A stretch of DNA of 64,000 bases from Streptococcus sp. Marseille-Q0941 (GTDB lineage Bacteria > Bacillota > Bacilli > Lactobacillales > Streptococcaceae): positions 124,001 to 188,000 of the forward strand of contig NZ_CALSFO010000002.1 in assembly GCF_943736975.1 (NCBI RefSeq), given 5' to 3'. Below, in pieces: positions 56,785-64,000 of the stretch (its first letter is position 1; every line of letters begins with the position of its first letter). The notes beneath the pieces are model-generated. The model did no database searches, had not been told where the DNA came from, and was given only the letters and a program-made list of their open reading frames with translations. A program made the position numbers and the translations under genes.

Positions 56785-57486
56785 ATGCGCGAATCTCGTC
56801 CGGTTATTGCTCTTGATTTTCCAAATTTTGAGGCAGTCAAGGAATTTTTAGCCCTATTTCCAGCAGAGGAAAAGCTCTATGTTAAAGTTGGAATGGAGCT
56901 CTACTATGCCGAAGGTCCTGAAGTTGTCCGTTATTTGAAAGGCTTGGGACATAGTGTCTTTCTAGATCTCAAGCTCCATGATATTCCCAATACGGTCAAA
57001 TCAGCCATGAAGGTCTTGTCTAATTTGGGAGTTGACATGACCAATGTTCATGCAGCAGGTGGCGTAGAGATGATGAAAGCTGCGCGTGAAGGTCTTGGGG
57101 ATCAAGCAAAATTGATTGCTGTTACCCAGTTGACTTCAACGTCTGAGGAGCAAATGAGAGACTTTCAAAATATCCAAACCAGTCTTCAAGAATCTGTTAT
57201 TCATTATGCTAAGAAAACTGCTGAAGCCGGTTTAGATGGTGTGGTTTGCTCAGCTCAGGAAGTGAAACTTATCAAAGAAGCTACTAGCCAAGACTTTATC
57301 TGTCTGACACCAGGCATTCGACCAGCTGGATCCGCTGTTGGAGACCAAAAACGGGTCATGACACCAGCAGATGCCTATCAAATTGGTAGTGACTATATCG
57401 TAGTTGGAAGACCAATCACTCAGGCCACTGATCCAGTAGCAGCTTATCATGCTATCAAGGATGAGTGGACACGAGACTGGAAATAA
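56785..57486 (+). CDS. pyrF: Orotidine 5'-phosphate decarboxylase
   Basis: A 233-residue enzyme converting OMP to [13 protein letters not shown] starts the barrel, [11 protein letters not shown] follows, and the catalytic [11 protein letters not shown] segment (Asp-Lys-His-Asp array) is intact. The phosphate-binding end has TPGIRPAG and [11 protein letters not shown]. An AAAGGAGA ribosome site precedes the ATG. It heads the pyrF-pyrE unit behind the PyrR attenuator. Confidence 0.96.
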   Translation: MRESRPVIALDFPNFEAVKEFLALFPAEEKLYVKVGMELYYAEGPEVVRYLKGLGHSVFLDLKLHDIPNTVKSAMKVLSNLGVDMTNVHAAGGVEMMKAAREGLGDQAKLIAVTQLTSTSEEQMRDFQNIQTSLQESVIHYAKKTAEAGLDGVVCSAQEVKLIKEATSQDFICLTPGIRPAGSAVGDQKRVMTPADAYQIGSDYIVVGRPITQATDPVAAYHAIKDEWTRDWK

Positions 57487-57517
57487 GAAACCATTTAAAA
57501 ATACAAAGGAGAATCCC

Positions 57518-58150
57518 ATGACACTTGCTAAAGACATTGCTAGCCATCTATTGAAAATTCAAGCCGTTTACCTCAAACCAGAAGAACCTTTTACTTGGGC
57601 ATCAGGCATTAAGTCACCGATTTATACAGACAACCGTGTAACGCTTGCATACCCAGAGACACGTACTTTGATTGAGAATGGTTTTGTAGAAGCCATCAAG
57701 GTAGAATTCCCTGAGGTAGAAGTGATTGCAGGGACAGCGACAGCAGGTATCCCACACGGTGCCATCATCGCTGATAAGATGAATCTGCCATTTGCTTATA
57801 TTCGTAGCAAACCAAAAGATCATGGTGCTGGAAACCAAATTGAAGGCCGTGTAGCCCAAGGTCAAAAGATGGTTGTTGTGGAAGACCTCATTTCAACTGG
57901 TGGTTCGGTTCTTGAGGCCGTAGCTGCTGCCAAACGTGAAGGAGCGGATGTTCTTGGAGTTGTGGCTATCTTCAGCTATCAATTACCAAAAGCAGATAAG
58001 AACTTTGCGGATGCTGGTGTCAAACTAGTGACTCTTTCAAACTACAGTGAGCTCATTCACCTAGCCCAAGATGAAGGCTACATCACACCAGAAGGACTTG
58101 CTCTCCTCAAACGCTTTAAAGAAGACCAAGAGAATTGGCAAAATGCTTAA
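57518..58150 (+). CDS. pyrE: Orotate phosphoribosyltransferase
   Basis: A 210-residue enzyme joining orotate to PRPP to make OMP, the substrate of Pyr[17 protein letters not shown] near the N-terminus, the KPKDHGAGN loop and the PRPP-binding [11 protein letters not shown] are all intact. The longer frame from 57449 overlaps pyrF; the ATG at 57518 behind AAAGGAG gives the usual MTLAKDIA start. It ends in a strong terminator. Confidence 0.96.
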   Translation: MTLAKDIASHLLKIQAVYLKPEEPFTWASGIKSPIYTDNRVTLAYPETRTLIENGFVEAIKVEFPEVEVIAGTATAGIPHGAIIADKMNLPFAYIRSKPKDHGAGNQIEGRVAQGQKMVVVEDLISTGGSVLEAVAAAKREGADVLGVVAIFSYQLPKADKNFADAGVKLVTLSNYSELIHLAQDEGYITPEGLALLKRFKEDQENWQNA

Positions 58151-58157
58151 AACATAG

Positions 58158-58193
58158 AAAATCAGGTAGTCACAAGGATTACCTGATTTTTTT
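58158..58193 (+). terminator. pyrE terminator
   Basis: AAATCAGGTA pairs perfectly with TACCTGATTT around an 11-nt loop, followed by a T-run. Confidence 0.92.
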
Positions 58194-58235
58194 GAAAGGT
58201 CCAGGTAATCAGTTTGAAATTCCCAGACAGATTTT

Positions 58236-58264
58236 TTGAAAATTCTATGAAAAAGAGTTAAGAT
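58236..58264 (+). promoter_or_regulatory. lctO promoter
   Basis: TTGAAA (58236-58241), 17 nt, then TAAGAT (58259-58264), 49 nt before the ATG. Confidence 0.6.
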
Positions 58265-58280
58265 GCATGTGTAAAGAAAA

Positions 58281-58295
58281 AGGAAAGCGCTTACT
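58281..58295 (+). promoter_or_regulatory. cre-like CcpA site, lctO
   Basis: AGGAAAGCGCTTACT matches WTGNAANCGNWNNCW except at the second base. It lies about 10 nt after the predicted transcription start. Confidence 0.55.
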
Positions 58296-58313
58296 CAAAT
58301 AGGAGGAAATTTT

Positions 58314-59450
58314 ATGTCATATAAAACAAGCAATGCAGAAGGACCTGTAGATTTTATAAATACCTATGATTTGGAGCCTATGGCCCAACAAGTTATTCCT
58401 AAAGCTGCCTTTGGTTATATCGCTAGTGGAGCAGAGGACACTTTTACTTTGAGAGAGAATATCCGAGCTTTTAACCACAAACTCATTGTTCCTCGGACCT
58501 TATGTGATGTGGAAAACCCAAGCACAGAGATTGAATTTGATGGTGAAAAACTATCTTCACCAATTATTATGGCACCTGTTGCAGCCCATAAACTAGCTAA
58601 CGAGCAAGGAGAAGTTGCGACTGCGCGTGGAGTACACGAGTTCGGTTCACTCTATACAACTAGCTCCTACTCAACAGTTGACCTGCCAGAAATTTCTCAA
58701 GCCCTTCAAGGTACACCTCATTGGTTCCAATTCTACTTTAGTAAAGATGATGGCATTAACCGTCACATTATGGATCGCGTCAAGGCAGAAGGTTATAAGG
58801 CTATTGTCTTGACTGCCGATGCGACAGTAGGAGGTAACCGTGAGGTCGACAAGCGCAATGGTTTTGTCTTCCCCGTTGGCATGCCTATCGTAGAAGAATA
58901 CCTACCTCAAGGTGCTGGTAAGTCAATGGACTATGTCTATAAATCAGCCAAACAACGCCTATCTCCACGAGATGTAGAGTTTATCGCAGAATACTCAGGA
59001 CTTCCTGTTTATGTCAAAGGTCCACAATGCCGTGAAGACGTTGAACGCTCATTGGATGCAGGGGCTTCAGGTATTTGGGTAACCAACCACGGTGGTCGAC
59101 AAATTGATGGTGGACCGGCTGCTTTTGACTCACTTCAAGAAGTGGCTGAAGCAGTGAATAATCGTGTGCCAATCGTTTTTGATTCTGGTGTTCGTCGTGG
59201 TCAGCACGTCTTTAAAGCCTTGGCTTCAGGAGCAGACTTGGTAGCTATTGGCCGCCCTGTTATCTATGGTTTGGCCCTTGGTGGTAGTGTTGGTGTGCGT
59301 CAAGTCTTTGAACACTTGAATGCAGAATTGAAGACAGTCATGCAATTATCTGGAACTCAGACTATTGAGGATGTCAAACACTTCAAACTCCGTCATAATC
59401 CATACAATCCAACCTTCCCAGTTGATCCTCGTGACTTAAAATTGTATTGA
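58314..59450 (+). CDS. lctO: L-lactate oxidase (FMN-dependent)
   Basis: A 378-residue flavoenzyme of the alpha-hydroxy-acid oxidase family that turns lactate and oxygen into pyruvate and hydrogen peroxide. FGYIASGAEDTFTLREN, MAPVAAHKLANEQGE and the FMN/substrate site WVTNHGGRQIDGGPA (with the catalytic His) are present. DSGVRRGQHVFKALASGAD and the phosphate-binding AIGRPVIYG follow. There is no signal peptide. It is flanked by its own promoter with a cre-like site and by a terminator. Confidence 0.93.
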   Translation: MSYKTSNAEGPVDFINTYDLEPMAQQVIPKAAFGYIASGAEDTFTLRENIRAFNHKLIVPRTLCDVENPSTEIEFDGEKLSSPIIMAPVAAHKLANEQGEVATARGVHEFGSLYTTSSYSTVDLPEISQALQGTPHWFQFYFSKDDGINRHIMDRVKAEGYKAIVLTADATVGGNREVDKRNGFVFPVGMPIVEEYLPQGAGKSMDYVYKSAKQRLSPRDVEFIAEYSGLPVYVKGPQCREDVERSLDAGASGIWVTNHGGRQIDGGPAAFDSLQEVAEAVNNRVPIVFDSGVRRGQHVFKALASGADLVAIGRPVIYGLALGGSVGVRQVFEHLNAELKTVMQLSGTQTIEDVKHFKLRHNPYNPTFPVDPRDLKLY

Positions 59451-59462
59451 TAAAACAGATTG

Positions 59463-59486
59463 CCTCCACTTGATGTGGAGGTTTTT
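59463..59486 (+). terminator. lctO terminator
   Basis: CCTCCAC pairs perfectly with GTGGAGG around TTGAT, followed by TTTTT. Confidence 0.9.
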
Positions 59487-59551
59487 ATTCGTGTATAGAA
59501 AGATTAAATCGTTATCAGAAACTATATAAATATATTTCCCAATCAAATATC

Positions 59552-59580
59552 TTGCTAGGACTTTCAATTTCTGTTATACT
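59552..59580 (+). promoter_or_regulatory. Promoter of the first thiamine unit
   Basis: TTGCTA (59552-59557), 17 nt, then TATACT (59575-59580), 23 nt before the riboswitch. Confidence 0.7.
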
Positions 59581-59603
59581 GGTCCAGTAATAAAATAATA
59601 AAG

Positions 59604-59675
59604 ACATTTGGGGTGCTTTAAGCTGAGATGATACCCATTGAACCTGATACAGTTAAGACTGGCGAAGGGAAATGT
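59604..59675 (+). ncRNA. TPP riboswitch (THI box), copy 1
   Basis: ACATTTGGGGTGC, GCTGAGATGATACCC, GAACCTGATACAGTTA and GGCGAAGGGAAATGT are the conserved blocks of the thiamine pyrophosphate aptamer, closed by an ACATTT/AAATGT stem. It precedes a hairpin terminator, so bound TPP should reduce expression of the TenA gene at 59915. Confidence 0.93.
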
Positions 59676-59724
59676 GAAAAGGTTTTTTTCGTATGTTGAA
59701 GGAAACTGTCTAATCTTGTAAGGT

Positions 59725-59759
59725 AAACTCTAATTCTCGTTTGTAATTGGAGTTTTTTT
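59725..59759 (+). terminator. Hairpin terminator downstream of TPP riboswitch 1
   Basis: AAACTCTAATT pairs with AATTGGAGTTT (one G-U pair) and is followed by a T-run. It is a candidate expression platform; the antiterminator pairing was not worked out. Confidence 0.65.
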
Positions 59760-59914
59760 GTTTATCAAAAGAGGATAGGCTTGACGGCAAGTCTTTGGTA
59801 GCTCTCCGCAAATACCCTCGATATTCTTTAAAAGTATCAAGTGGAATTACGATTTTGATTGGTATTTCTTGATATTTTATTGATTACTAAGGAGTAAAGA
59901 GAGGAAAAATAAAT

Positions 59915-60583
59915 ATGGAAACACAAGACTATGCATTTCAGCCAGGTTTGACTGTTGGAGAATTATTAAAAAGCAGTCAGAAGGATTGGCAGTCTGCAAT
60001 CAATCATCGTTTTGTTAAGGAACTTTTTGCAGGGACAATTGAGAATAAGGTCTTAAAAGACTACCTGATTCAAGATTATCATTTCTTTGATGCCTTCTTA
60101 TCCATGCTGGGAGCTTGTGTAGCTCACGCAGACCAGCTTGAATCCAAACTTCGTTTTGCCAAGCAACTAGGCTTTCTTGAAGCAGATGAAGACGGCTATT
60201 TCCAAAAGGCTTTCAAAGAGTTAAAAGTAGCAGAGAATGACTATCTAGAAGTGACCTTGCACCCTGTGACAAAAGCCTTTCAGGAGCTAATGTATTCTGC
60301 TGTGGCTTCATCAGACTATGCTCATCTTTTGGTCATGCTGGTCATTGCAGAAGGTCTCTATTTAGATTGGGGTTCTAAAGATTTGCCTCTACCTGAAGCC
60401 TATATTCATTTTGAATGGATCAATCTCCACAGAGGTCCTTTCTTTGCAGAGTGGGTTCAATTTCTGGTTGACGAACTCAATCGTGTCGGGGAAGGTCGAG
60501 AAGATTTGACAGAACTTCAGCAACGCTGGGATCAAGCAGTTGCTTTAGAATTAGCCTTTTTTGATATTGGTTATGAATTATAG
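59915..60583 (+). CDS. tenA: TenA-family thiamine salvage enzyme, Cys-less (TenA_E) type
   Basis: A 222-residue all-helical protein of the TenA/THI-4 family. LIQDYHFFDAFLSMLGACVAHA and the C-terminal LELAFFDIGYEL are family features. At the position where classical TenA has its catalytic Cys (the second TenA here has LLPCPWLY), this one has VIAEGLYLDWG with Glu instead. That marks the TenA_E subgroup, thought to act on thiamine breakdown products. It is alone behind the first TPP riboswitch, with the second leader following. Confidence 0.85.
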   Translation: METQDYAFQPGLTVGELLKSSQKDWQSAINHRFVKELFAGTIENKVLKDYLIQDYHFFDAFLSMLGACVAHADQLESKLRFAKQLGFLEADEDGYFQKAFKELKVAENDYLEVTLHPVTKAFQELMYSAVASSDYAHLLVMLVIAEGLYLDWGSKDLPLPEAYIHFEWINLHRGPFFAEWVQFLVDELNRVGEGREDLTELQQRWDQAVALELAFFDIGYEL

Positions 60584-60658
60584 GACAGATTCAATACTTT
60601 TATGTAGATTAAAAGAATTAACAAACAAACTATATAAATATATTTCCAGTCAAATATC

Positions 60659-60687
60659 TTGCTAGGGCTTTCAAATTCTGTTATACT
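60659..60687 (+). promoter_or_regulatory. Promoter of the second thiamine unit
   Basis: TTGCTA (60659-60664), 17 nt, then TATACT (60682-60687), the same as in copy 1. Confidence 0.7.
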
Positions 60688-60710
60688 GGTTCAGTAATAA
60701 AATAATAAAG

Positions 60711-60782
60711 ACATTTGGGGTGCTTTAGGCTGAGATGATACCCATTGAACCTGATACAGTTAATACTGGCGAAGGGAAATGT
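60711..60782 (+). ncRNA. TPP riboswitch (THI box), copy 2
   Basis: The same conserved blocks as the first copy; only two bases differ in the aptamer (GGCTGAGAT for AGCTGAGAT, and TTAATACTGG for TTAAGACTGG). It controls the ECF transporter and second TenA genes. Confidence 0.93.
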
Positions 60783-60831
60783 GAAAAGGTTTTTTTCGTA
60801 TGTCGAAAAGAACTGTCTAATCTTGTAAGCT

Positions 60832-60867
60832 AAACTCTAATTCTCGTTTGTAATTGGAGTTTTTTTG
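60832..60867 (+). terminator. Hairpin terminator downstream of TPP riboswitch 2
   Basis: AAACTCTAATT pairs with AATTGGAGTTT and is followed by seven T, the same hairpin as in copy 1. Confidence 0.65.
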
Positions 60868-60952
60868 TTTATCAAAAGAGGATAGGCTTGACGGCAAGCC
60901 TTTCGGTAGCTCTCCTTGAATGCCCCACTTTTCTTTAAAAAAGGAGTTTTTT

Positions 60953-61513
60953 ATGTTGAAAAAATGGCAGTTAAAAGATGTTATCTTGCTTGCTTTCTTG
61001 TCTATCTTTTTTGGTGGCGTTTTTGTGGGATCCGGCTATCTATTTGATATCCTTACACTGATTTTAGCGCCTCTTGGTTTACAGGCTTTTGCCAATGAAA
61101 TCCTCTTTGGTCTCTGGTGTATGGCTGCGCCCATTGCTGCCATCTTTGTTCCAAGAGTCGGAAGTGCAACGATTGGAGAAGTGCTAGCTGCGCTTGCTGA
61201 AGTCCTTTATGGTAGCCAATTCGGTCTAGGCGCTCTTTTGTCCGGCTTGGTTCAAGGGTTGGGAAGTGAATTTGGCTTTCTTGTGACCAAGAATCGTTAT
61301 GAAAGTTGGCTCTCTCTAACTGCTAATAGTATTGGGATTACCCTTTTTAGCTTTGTCTATGAATACATTAAATTAGGTTACTATGCCTTCTCCCTTCCTT
61401 TTGTCCTTTCCTTGCTGGTGGTGCGTTTTATTTCCGTCTTTTTCTTCTGTACCATCTTGGTTCGTGCCATTGTCAAACTCTATCATCAGTTTGCAGCTGG
61501 AGGAAAGGCATAG
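60953..61513 (+). CDS. YkoE-like substrate-binding (S) component of thiamine-precursor ECF transporter
   Basis: A 186-residue membrane protein with about five spans. WQLKDVILLAFLSIFFGGVFVG, GLWCMAAPIAAIFVPRVGSATIGEVLAALAEVLYGS and GLGSEFGFL match the YkoE family, which binds hydroxymethylpyrimidine or thiamine-related compounds. The frame is open from 60920, but ATG 60953 follows AAGGAG with good spacing. The ABC ATPase ATG comes directly after the stop. The TPP riboswitch supports the substrate assignment. Confidence 0.85.
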   Translation: MLKKWQLKDVILLAFLSIFFGGVFVGSGYLFDILTLILAPLGLQAFANEILFGLWCMAAPIAAIFVPRVGSATIGEVLAALAEVLYGSQFGLGALLSGLVQGLGSEFGFLVTKNRYESWLSLTANSIGITLFSFVYEYIKLGYYAFSLPFVLSLLVVRFISVFFFCTILVRAIVKLYHQFAAGGKA

Positions 61514-62899
61514 ATGGGGCTGGAATTAAGAGGGATTCAATCCCCAATCTTTTCGGAGCCGATTGATTTTACTTTTCATGCGCAAGCTTTTACCTTGTTA
61601 GTCGGGAGAAGTGGTTCAGGAAAATCCAGCCTCTTTCAAGTCATTGCCCAAGTCAGTTCTCTTCCCTATAGTGGTCAAGTTCTGATAGATAGGAGCGAGG
61701 TCAGTCAGCTTTCTATCGTCGAACGTGTCCAGACAGTTGGGATTCTCTTTCAAAATCCCAATCATCAATTTACCATGGAGAACTTGTTTGAGGAGCTGGT
61801 TTTTACCTTGGAGAATATCGGCCATCCTGTTCAGGAAATTGATTCTAAAATAGCAGAGGTTGTTCGGCAATGTCGTTGCGAGCCAATCTTGCACCGTCCC
61901 ATCCATCACTTATCAGGTGGGGAAAAGCAAAAAGCTGCGCTGGCTGTTCTCTTTGCCATGAATCCTAGGGTCTATCTCTTGGATGAGCCCTTCGCTTCCA
62001 TTGATCGAAAGAGTAGGCTAGAGATATTGGAGATTCTAAAAGAGTTGTCCTCTAATGGGAAGACAGTCATCCTGTGCGACCATGATTTAACGGACTATGA
62101 AGCCTATATCGACCATATGGTGGAGCTAAGAGACGGCCAACTAAGGGAAGTGTTTCAAATTCCTTGCTCTGAGATGACAGAGGTTGCTTCAAAGGAAGTT
62201 GCTTCTAGCCCAGAACTGTTTCATATGGACCGTATGACTTGTGAGCTGGAAAATCGCCCCCTCTTTTCAATTGCGGATTTTACATTTTACCAAGGAATTT
62301 CCTGTATCTTGGGTGACAATGGTGTCGGGAAATCAACCCTCTTTCGCTCCATTCTTCAATTTCAGAAGTATAAGGGGCGTATTACTTGGAAGGGGGTAGT
62401 CCTGAAAAGGAAAAAGAGTTTGTATCGTGACCTGACGGGTGTTGTTCAGGAGGCTGAGAAGCAGTTTATCCGAGTCAGTCTGCGAGAAGAACTGCAATTA
62501 GATAGCTCAGACTCTGAAAGAAATCAGCGGATTCTCCAAGCTTTACGATATTTTAGTTTGGAGCAGGCGCTTGATAAGAGTCCCTATCAATTAAGTGGTG
62601 GCCAGCAAAAGATTCTTCAGCTCTTGACTATCTTGACTAGTAAGGCCTCTGTGATCTTGCTAGATGAACCTTTTGCAGGTTTGGATGATAGAGCTTGCCA
62701 TTATTTTTGTCAGTGGATTGTGGAGGAGAGAAATCAAGGAAGAAGTTTTCTGATCATTAGCCATCGTTTAGATCCCTTGATCTCTGTGGTCGATTATTGG
62801 ATCGAGATGACTAGTGAGGGTCTCAGCCACCTTCAAGAAGTGACTATCAGCAAACCTCTCCCATCTCTAAACAATGATACTCTAGGGGAGGTGAGGTAG
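61514..62899 (+). CDS. YkoD-like duplicated ATPase of ECF transporter
   Basis: A 461-residue protein with two fused ATPase domains. The first has GRSGSGKSSLFQ, LSGGEKQKAAL and LLDEPFASID; the second has GDNGVGKSTLF, LSGGQQKILQLL and LLDEPFAGLDD. Both sites have complete Walker and signature motifs. In ECF transporters this energises uptake by the S component encoded just before and the T component just after (1 nt gap). Confidence 0.9.
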   Translation: MGLELRGIQSPIFSEPIDFTFHAQAFTLLVGRSGSGKSSLFQVIAQVSSLPYSGQVLIDRSEVSQLSIVERVQTVGILFQNPNHQFTMENLFEELVFTLENIGHPVQEIDSKIAEVVRQCRCEPILHRPIHHLSGGEKQKAALAVLFAMNPRVYLLDEPFASIDRKSRLEILEILKELSSNGKTVILCDHDLTDYEAYIDHMVELRDGQLREVFQIPCSEMTEVASKEVASSPELFHMDRMTCELENRPLFSIADFTFYQGISCILGDNGVGKSTLFRSILQFQKYKGRITWKGVVLKRKKSLYRDLTGVVQEAEKQFIRVSLREELQLDSSDSERNQRILQALRYFSLEQALDKSPYQLSGGQQKILQLLTILTSKASVILLDEPFAGLDDRACHYFCQWIVEERNQGRSFLIISHRLDPLISVVDYWIEMTSEGLSHLQEVTISKPLPSLNNDTLGEVR

Positions 62900-62900
62900 T

Positions 62901-63551
62901 ATGGTCAAAGTAGCAACCAAGACACCAGTTATCAGCCTCTTCTTTCTAATTTTATCCTTGGAAACATCCTTCATTCCCTCGATTGCTCTTAATCTTTCGG
63001 TAGTCGCATTTTGCATACTCTTTTTATTCTATTACCGTCGATTTAAAGTATTGGCTTGGATGATTGTGCTTGCCATTTTGCCCTCCTTGACTAACTATTG
63101 GGCAGTACAGTTACATGGGGATGCTTCGCAGGCAGTGATGCTTGGAACGAGGGCCTTTGTGACGGTTTGTATCGGTCTTGTCTTTGTTTCTAGTATTTCC
63201 CTAAAAGAGCTTCTCTTGTACTTGGCTCAAAAGGGGTTATCGCGTTCTTGGGCCTATGCCTTAATTGTGGTATTCAATGCCTTTCCCCTCATTCAACAGG
63301 AAATCAAGTCCCTCAAAGAAGCTTGCCTATTACGTGGTCAAGAACTGCATGTTTGGTCTCCCTTGATTTACAGTAAGGTTCTGATGACGGTTTTTAGGTG
63401 GTGCCATCTTTACCTGAGAGCTCTATCTGCGCACGGATATGACGAACATGCACAGTTGGAGAATAGCTATCGGACTTTTTATATTTCTCAAAGGACAAAA
63501 TTAGTCTACCTACTTTTCTTTTTATTGCTTCAAACCAGTTTATTTCTATAA
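62901..63551 (+). CDS. YkoC-like transmembrane (T) component of ECF transporter
   Basis: A 216-residue membrane protein with about five spans. SLKEACLLRGQEL and LRALSAHGYDEHAQ are the A-R-G type coupling motifs of CbiQ/EcfT proteins that contact the ATPase. It begins 1 nt after the ATPase gene and is followed 12 nt later by the second tenA. It completes the thiamine-precursor transporter. Confidence 0.87.
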   Translation: MVKVATKTPVISLFFLILSLETSFIPSIALNLSVVAFCILFLFYYRRFKVLAWMIVLAILPSLTNYWAVQLHGDASQAVMLGTRAFVTVCIGLVFVSSISLKELLLYLAQKGLSRSWAYALIVVFNAFPLIQQEIKSLKEACLLRGQELHVWSPLIYSKVLMTVFRWCHLYLRALSAHGYDEHAQLENSYRTFYISQRTKLVYLLFFLLLQTSLFL

Positions 63552-63563
63552 AGGAGTTATTAT

Positions 63564-64000
63564 GGAATTTACAGATATTGCGATGGAATTATCCAAGGAA
63601 GCTTGGCAGGCTTCTTTTCAGCATCCCTTTGTTTTACAGTTACAAGAGGGAACGTTAGAACCTTCTATTTTCCGCTATTATTTAATTCAGGATGCTTATT
63701 ACCTGAAGTCTTTTTCAGAAGCCTATCACCTCTTGGCTGATAAGACTTCAAACGAGGAGATGAAAAGACTCTTGAAACAAAATGCTCAGAGTCTAGTGGA
63801 GGGTGAATTATTTATCCGCCAACAATTTTTCAAGGAATTAGGAATCAGTGACCAGGAAATGGAGCAACATCCAATCGCTCCAACCTGTTATCATTACATT
63901 TCTCATATTTATCGACAGTTTGCAGAGCCAAACTTGGGCATTGCTTTTGCTAGTTTGCTCCCATGTCCTTGGTTATACCATGATTTGGGCAAGGCACTTA
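63564..64000 (+). CDS. tenA: TenA-family thiaminase II, Cys-containing type (partial)
   Basis: The first 145 codons of a second TenA protein; the rest lies beyond the window. LQDAYYLKSFSEAYHLLA-like aromatic residues and LLPCPWLYHDLG, with the catalytic Cys, identify the TenA_C subgroup that hydrolyses aminopyrimidine products of thiamine. An AAAGGAG ribosome site precedes the ATG. It belongs to the second TPP-controlled unit after the ECF transporter genes, which would import its substrate. Confidence 0.88.

Larger units (their letters stand above)
59519..59817 (+). repeat. Thiamine leader duplication, copy 1
   Basis: From AAACTATATAAATAT to GGTAGCTCTCC this segment matches 60627-60915 with only scattered differences. 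It carries the promoter, riboswitch and terminator, and the two copies flank the first tenA gene as direct repeats. Confidence 0.9.
59451..59914 (+). other. 464-bp gap: lctO terminator and first thiamine leader
   Basis: Everything recognisable here is regulatory: the lctO terminator, a promoter, a TPP riboswitch, a hairpin terminator and a small GGCTTG/CAAGTC hairpin. No protein gene is present. Most of it (59519-59817) is repeated at 60627-60915. Confidence 0.75.
60627..60915 (+). repeat. Thiamine leader duplication, copy 2
   Basis: Direct repeat of 59519-59817, about 1.1 kb downstream. Differences cluster outside the riboswitch core. Confidence 0.9.
60584..60952 (+). other. 369-bp gap: second thiamine leader
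   Basis: A promoter, second TPP riboswitch, terminator hairpin and GGCTTG/CAAGCC hairpin, then the ribosome site AAGGAG for the transporter gene at 60953. No protein gene is seen. It is largely a copy of 59519-59817. Confidence 0.75.

Overview
The window looks like chromosome from a Mitis-group Streptococcus, closest in content to S. mitis or S. pneumoniae. The basis is recognition of many proteins and of gene order from memory: the aroC-tyrA-aroA-aroK-pheA-psr block, mecA, a ZmpB-type protease beside pabB, CbpL, gki, thyA, miaA, hflX and rnz, a BgaA-type beta-galactosidase, murD-murG-divIB, pyrF-pyrE, lctO and a thiamine-salvage cluster. No database search was possible. Almost everything is on the + strand; one short gene (DUF3042) and one gene remnant are on the - strand. 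No rRNA, tRNA, CRISPR array or intact transposase was seen.

Layout. 1-5546: shikimate and aromatic amino acid operon ending in an LCP-family gene. 5689-15672: an AT-rich surface-glycan locus. It starts with a collapsed licD remnant and continues with a CDP-polyol phosphotransferase, two glycosyltransferases, a sulfotransferase-like protein, a Wzy-like polymerase, an odd Wzz-like protein, a Wzx-like flippase and an intact LicD. 15773-18325: a Pce/CbpE-like phosphocholine esterase with a long choline-binding tail. 18592-27780: mecA, a YwlG-family gene, a giant M26 zinc metalloprotease, a lipoprotein thioredoxin and membrane-anchored MsrAB. 27853-37891: pabB-pabC fusion, a hydrolase, a CbpL-like protein, gki, thyA, miaA, hflX, rnz and an SDR gene.

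38082-42670: an ankyrin-repeat gene split by about 3.5 kb of AT-rich DNA. The insert begins with a copy of the 3' end of ribosomal gene rpsI and carries a strong promoter, a 67-residue protein of unknown function, an ABC-2 type exporter (one ATPase, two permeases) and a truncated coupled ORF. Joining the gene across a 6-bp repeat restores one open frame. This cassette is the best candidate here for an undescribed system.

42712-52584: SMI1/KNR4 protein, a GH13 glycosidase and the giant BgaA-like enzyme, both glycosidases with cre-like sites. 52847-58150: murD, murG, divIB, then pyrF-pyrE behind a PyrR-type attenuator. 58314-64000: lactate oxidase, then two thiamine transcription units. Each of these has a TPP riboswitch inside a duplicated leader of about 290 bp, and together they encode two TenA subtypes and a YkoE-YkoD-YkoC-like ECF transporter. 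The last gene runs off the window.

Themes: phosphocholine display and trimming (LicD, Pce, choline-binding proteins), host-glycan use under CcpA control, extracellular methionine sulfoxide repair, and riboswitch or attenuator control of vitamin and pyrimidine genes.
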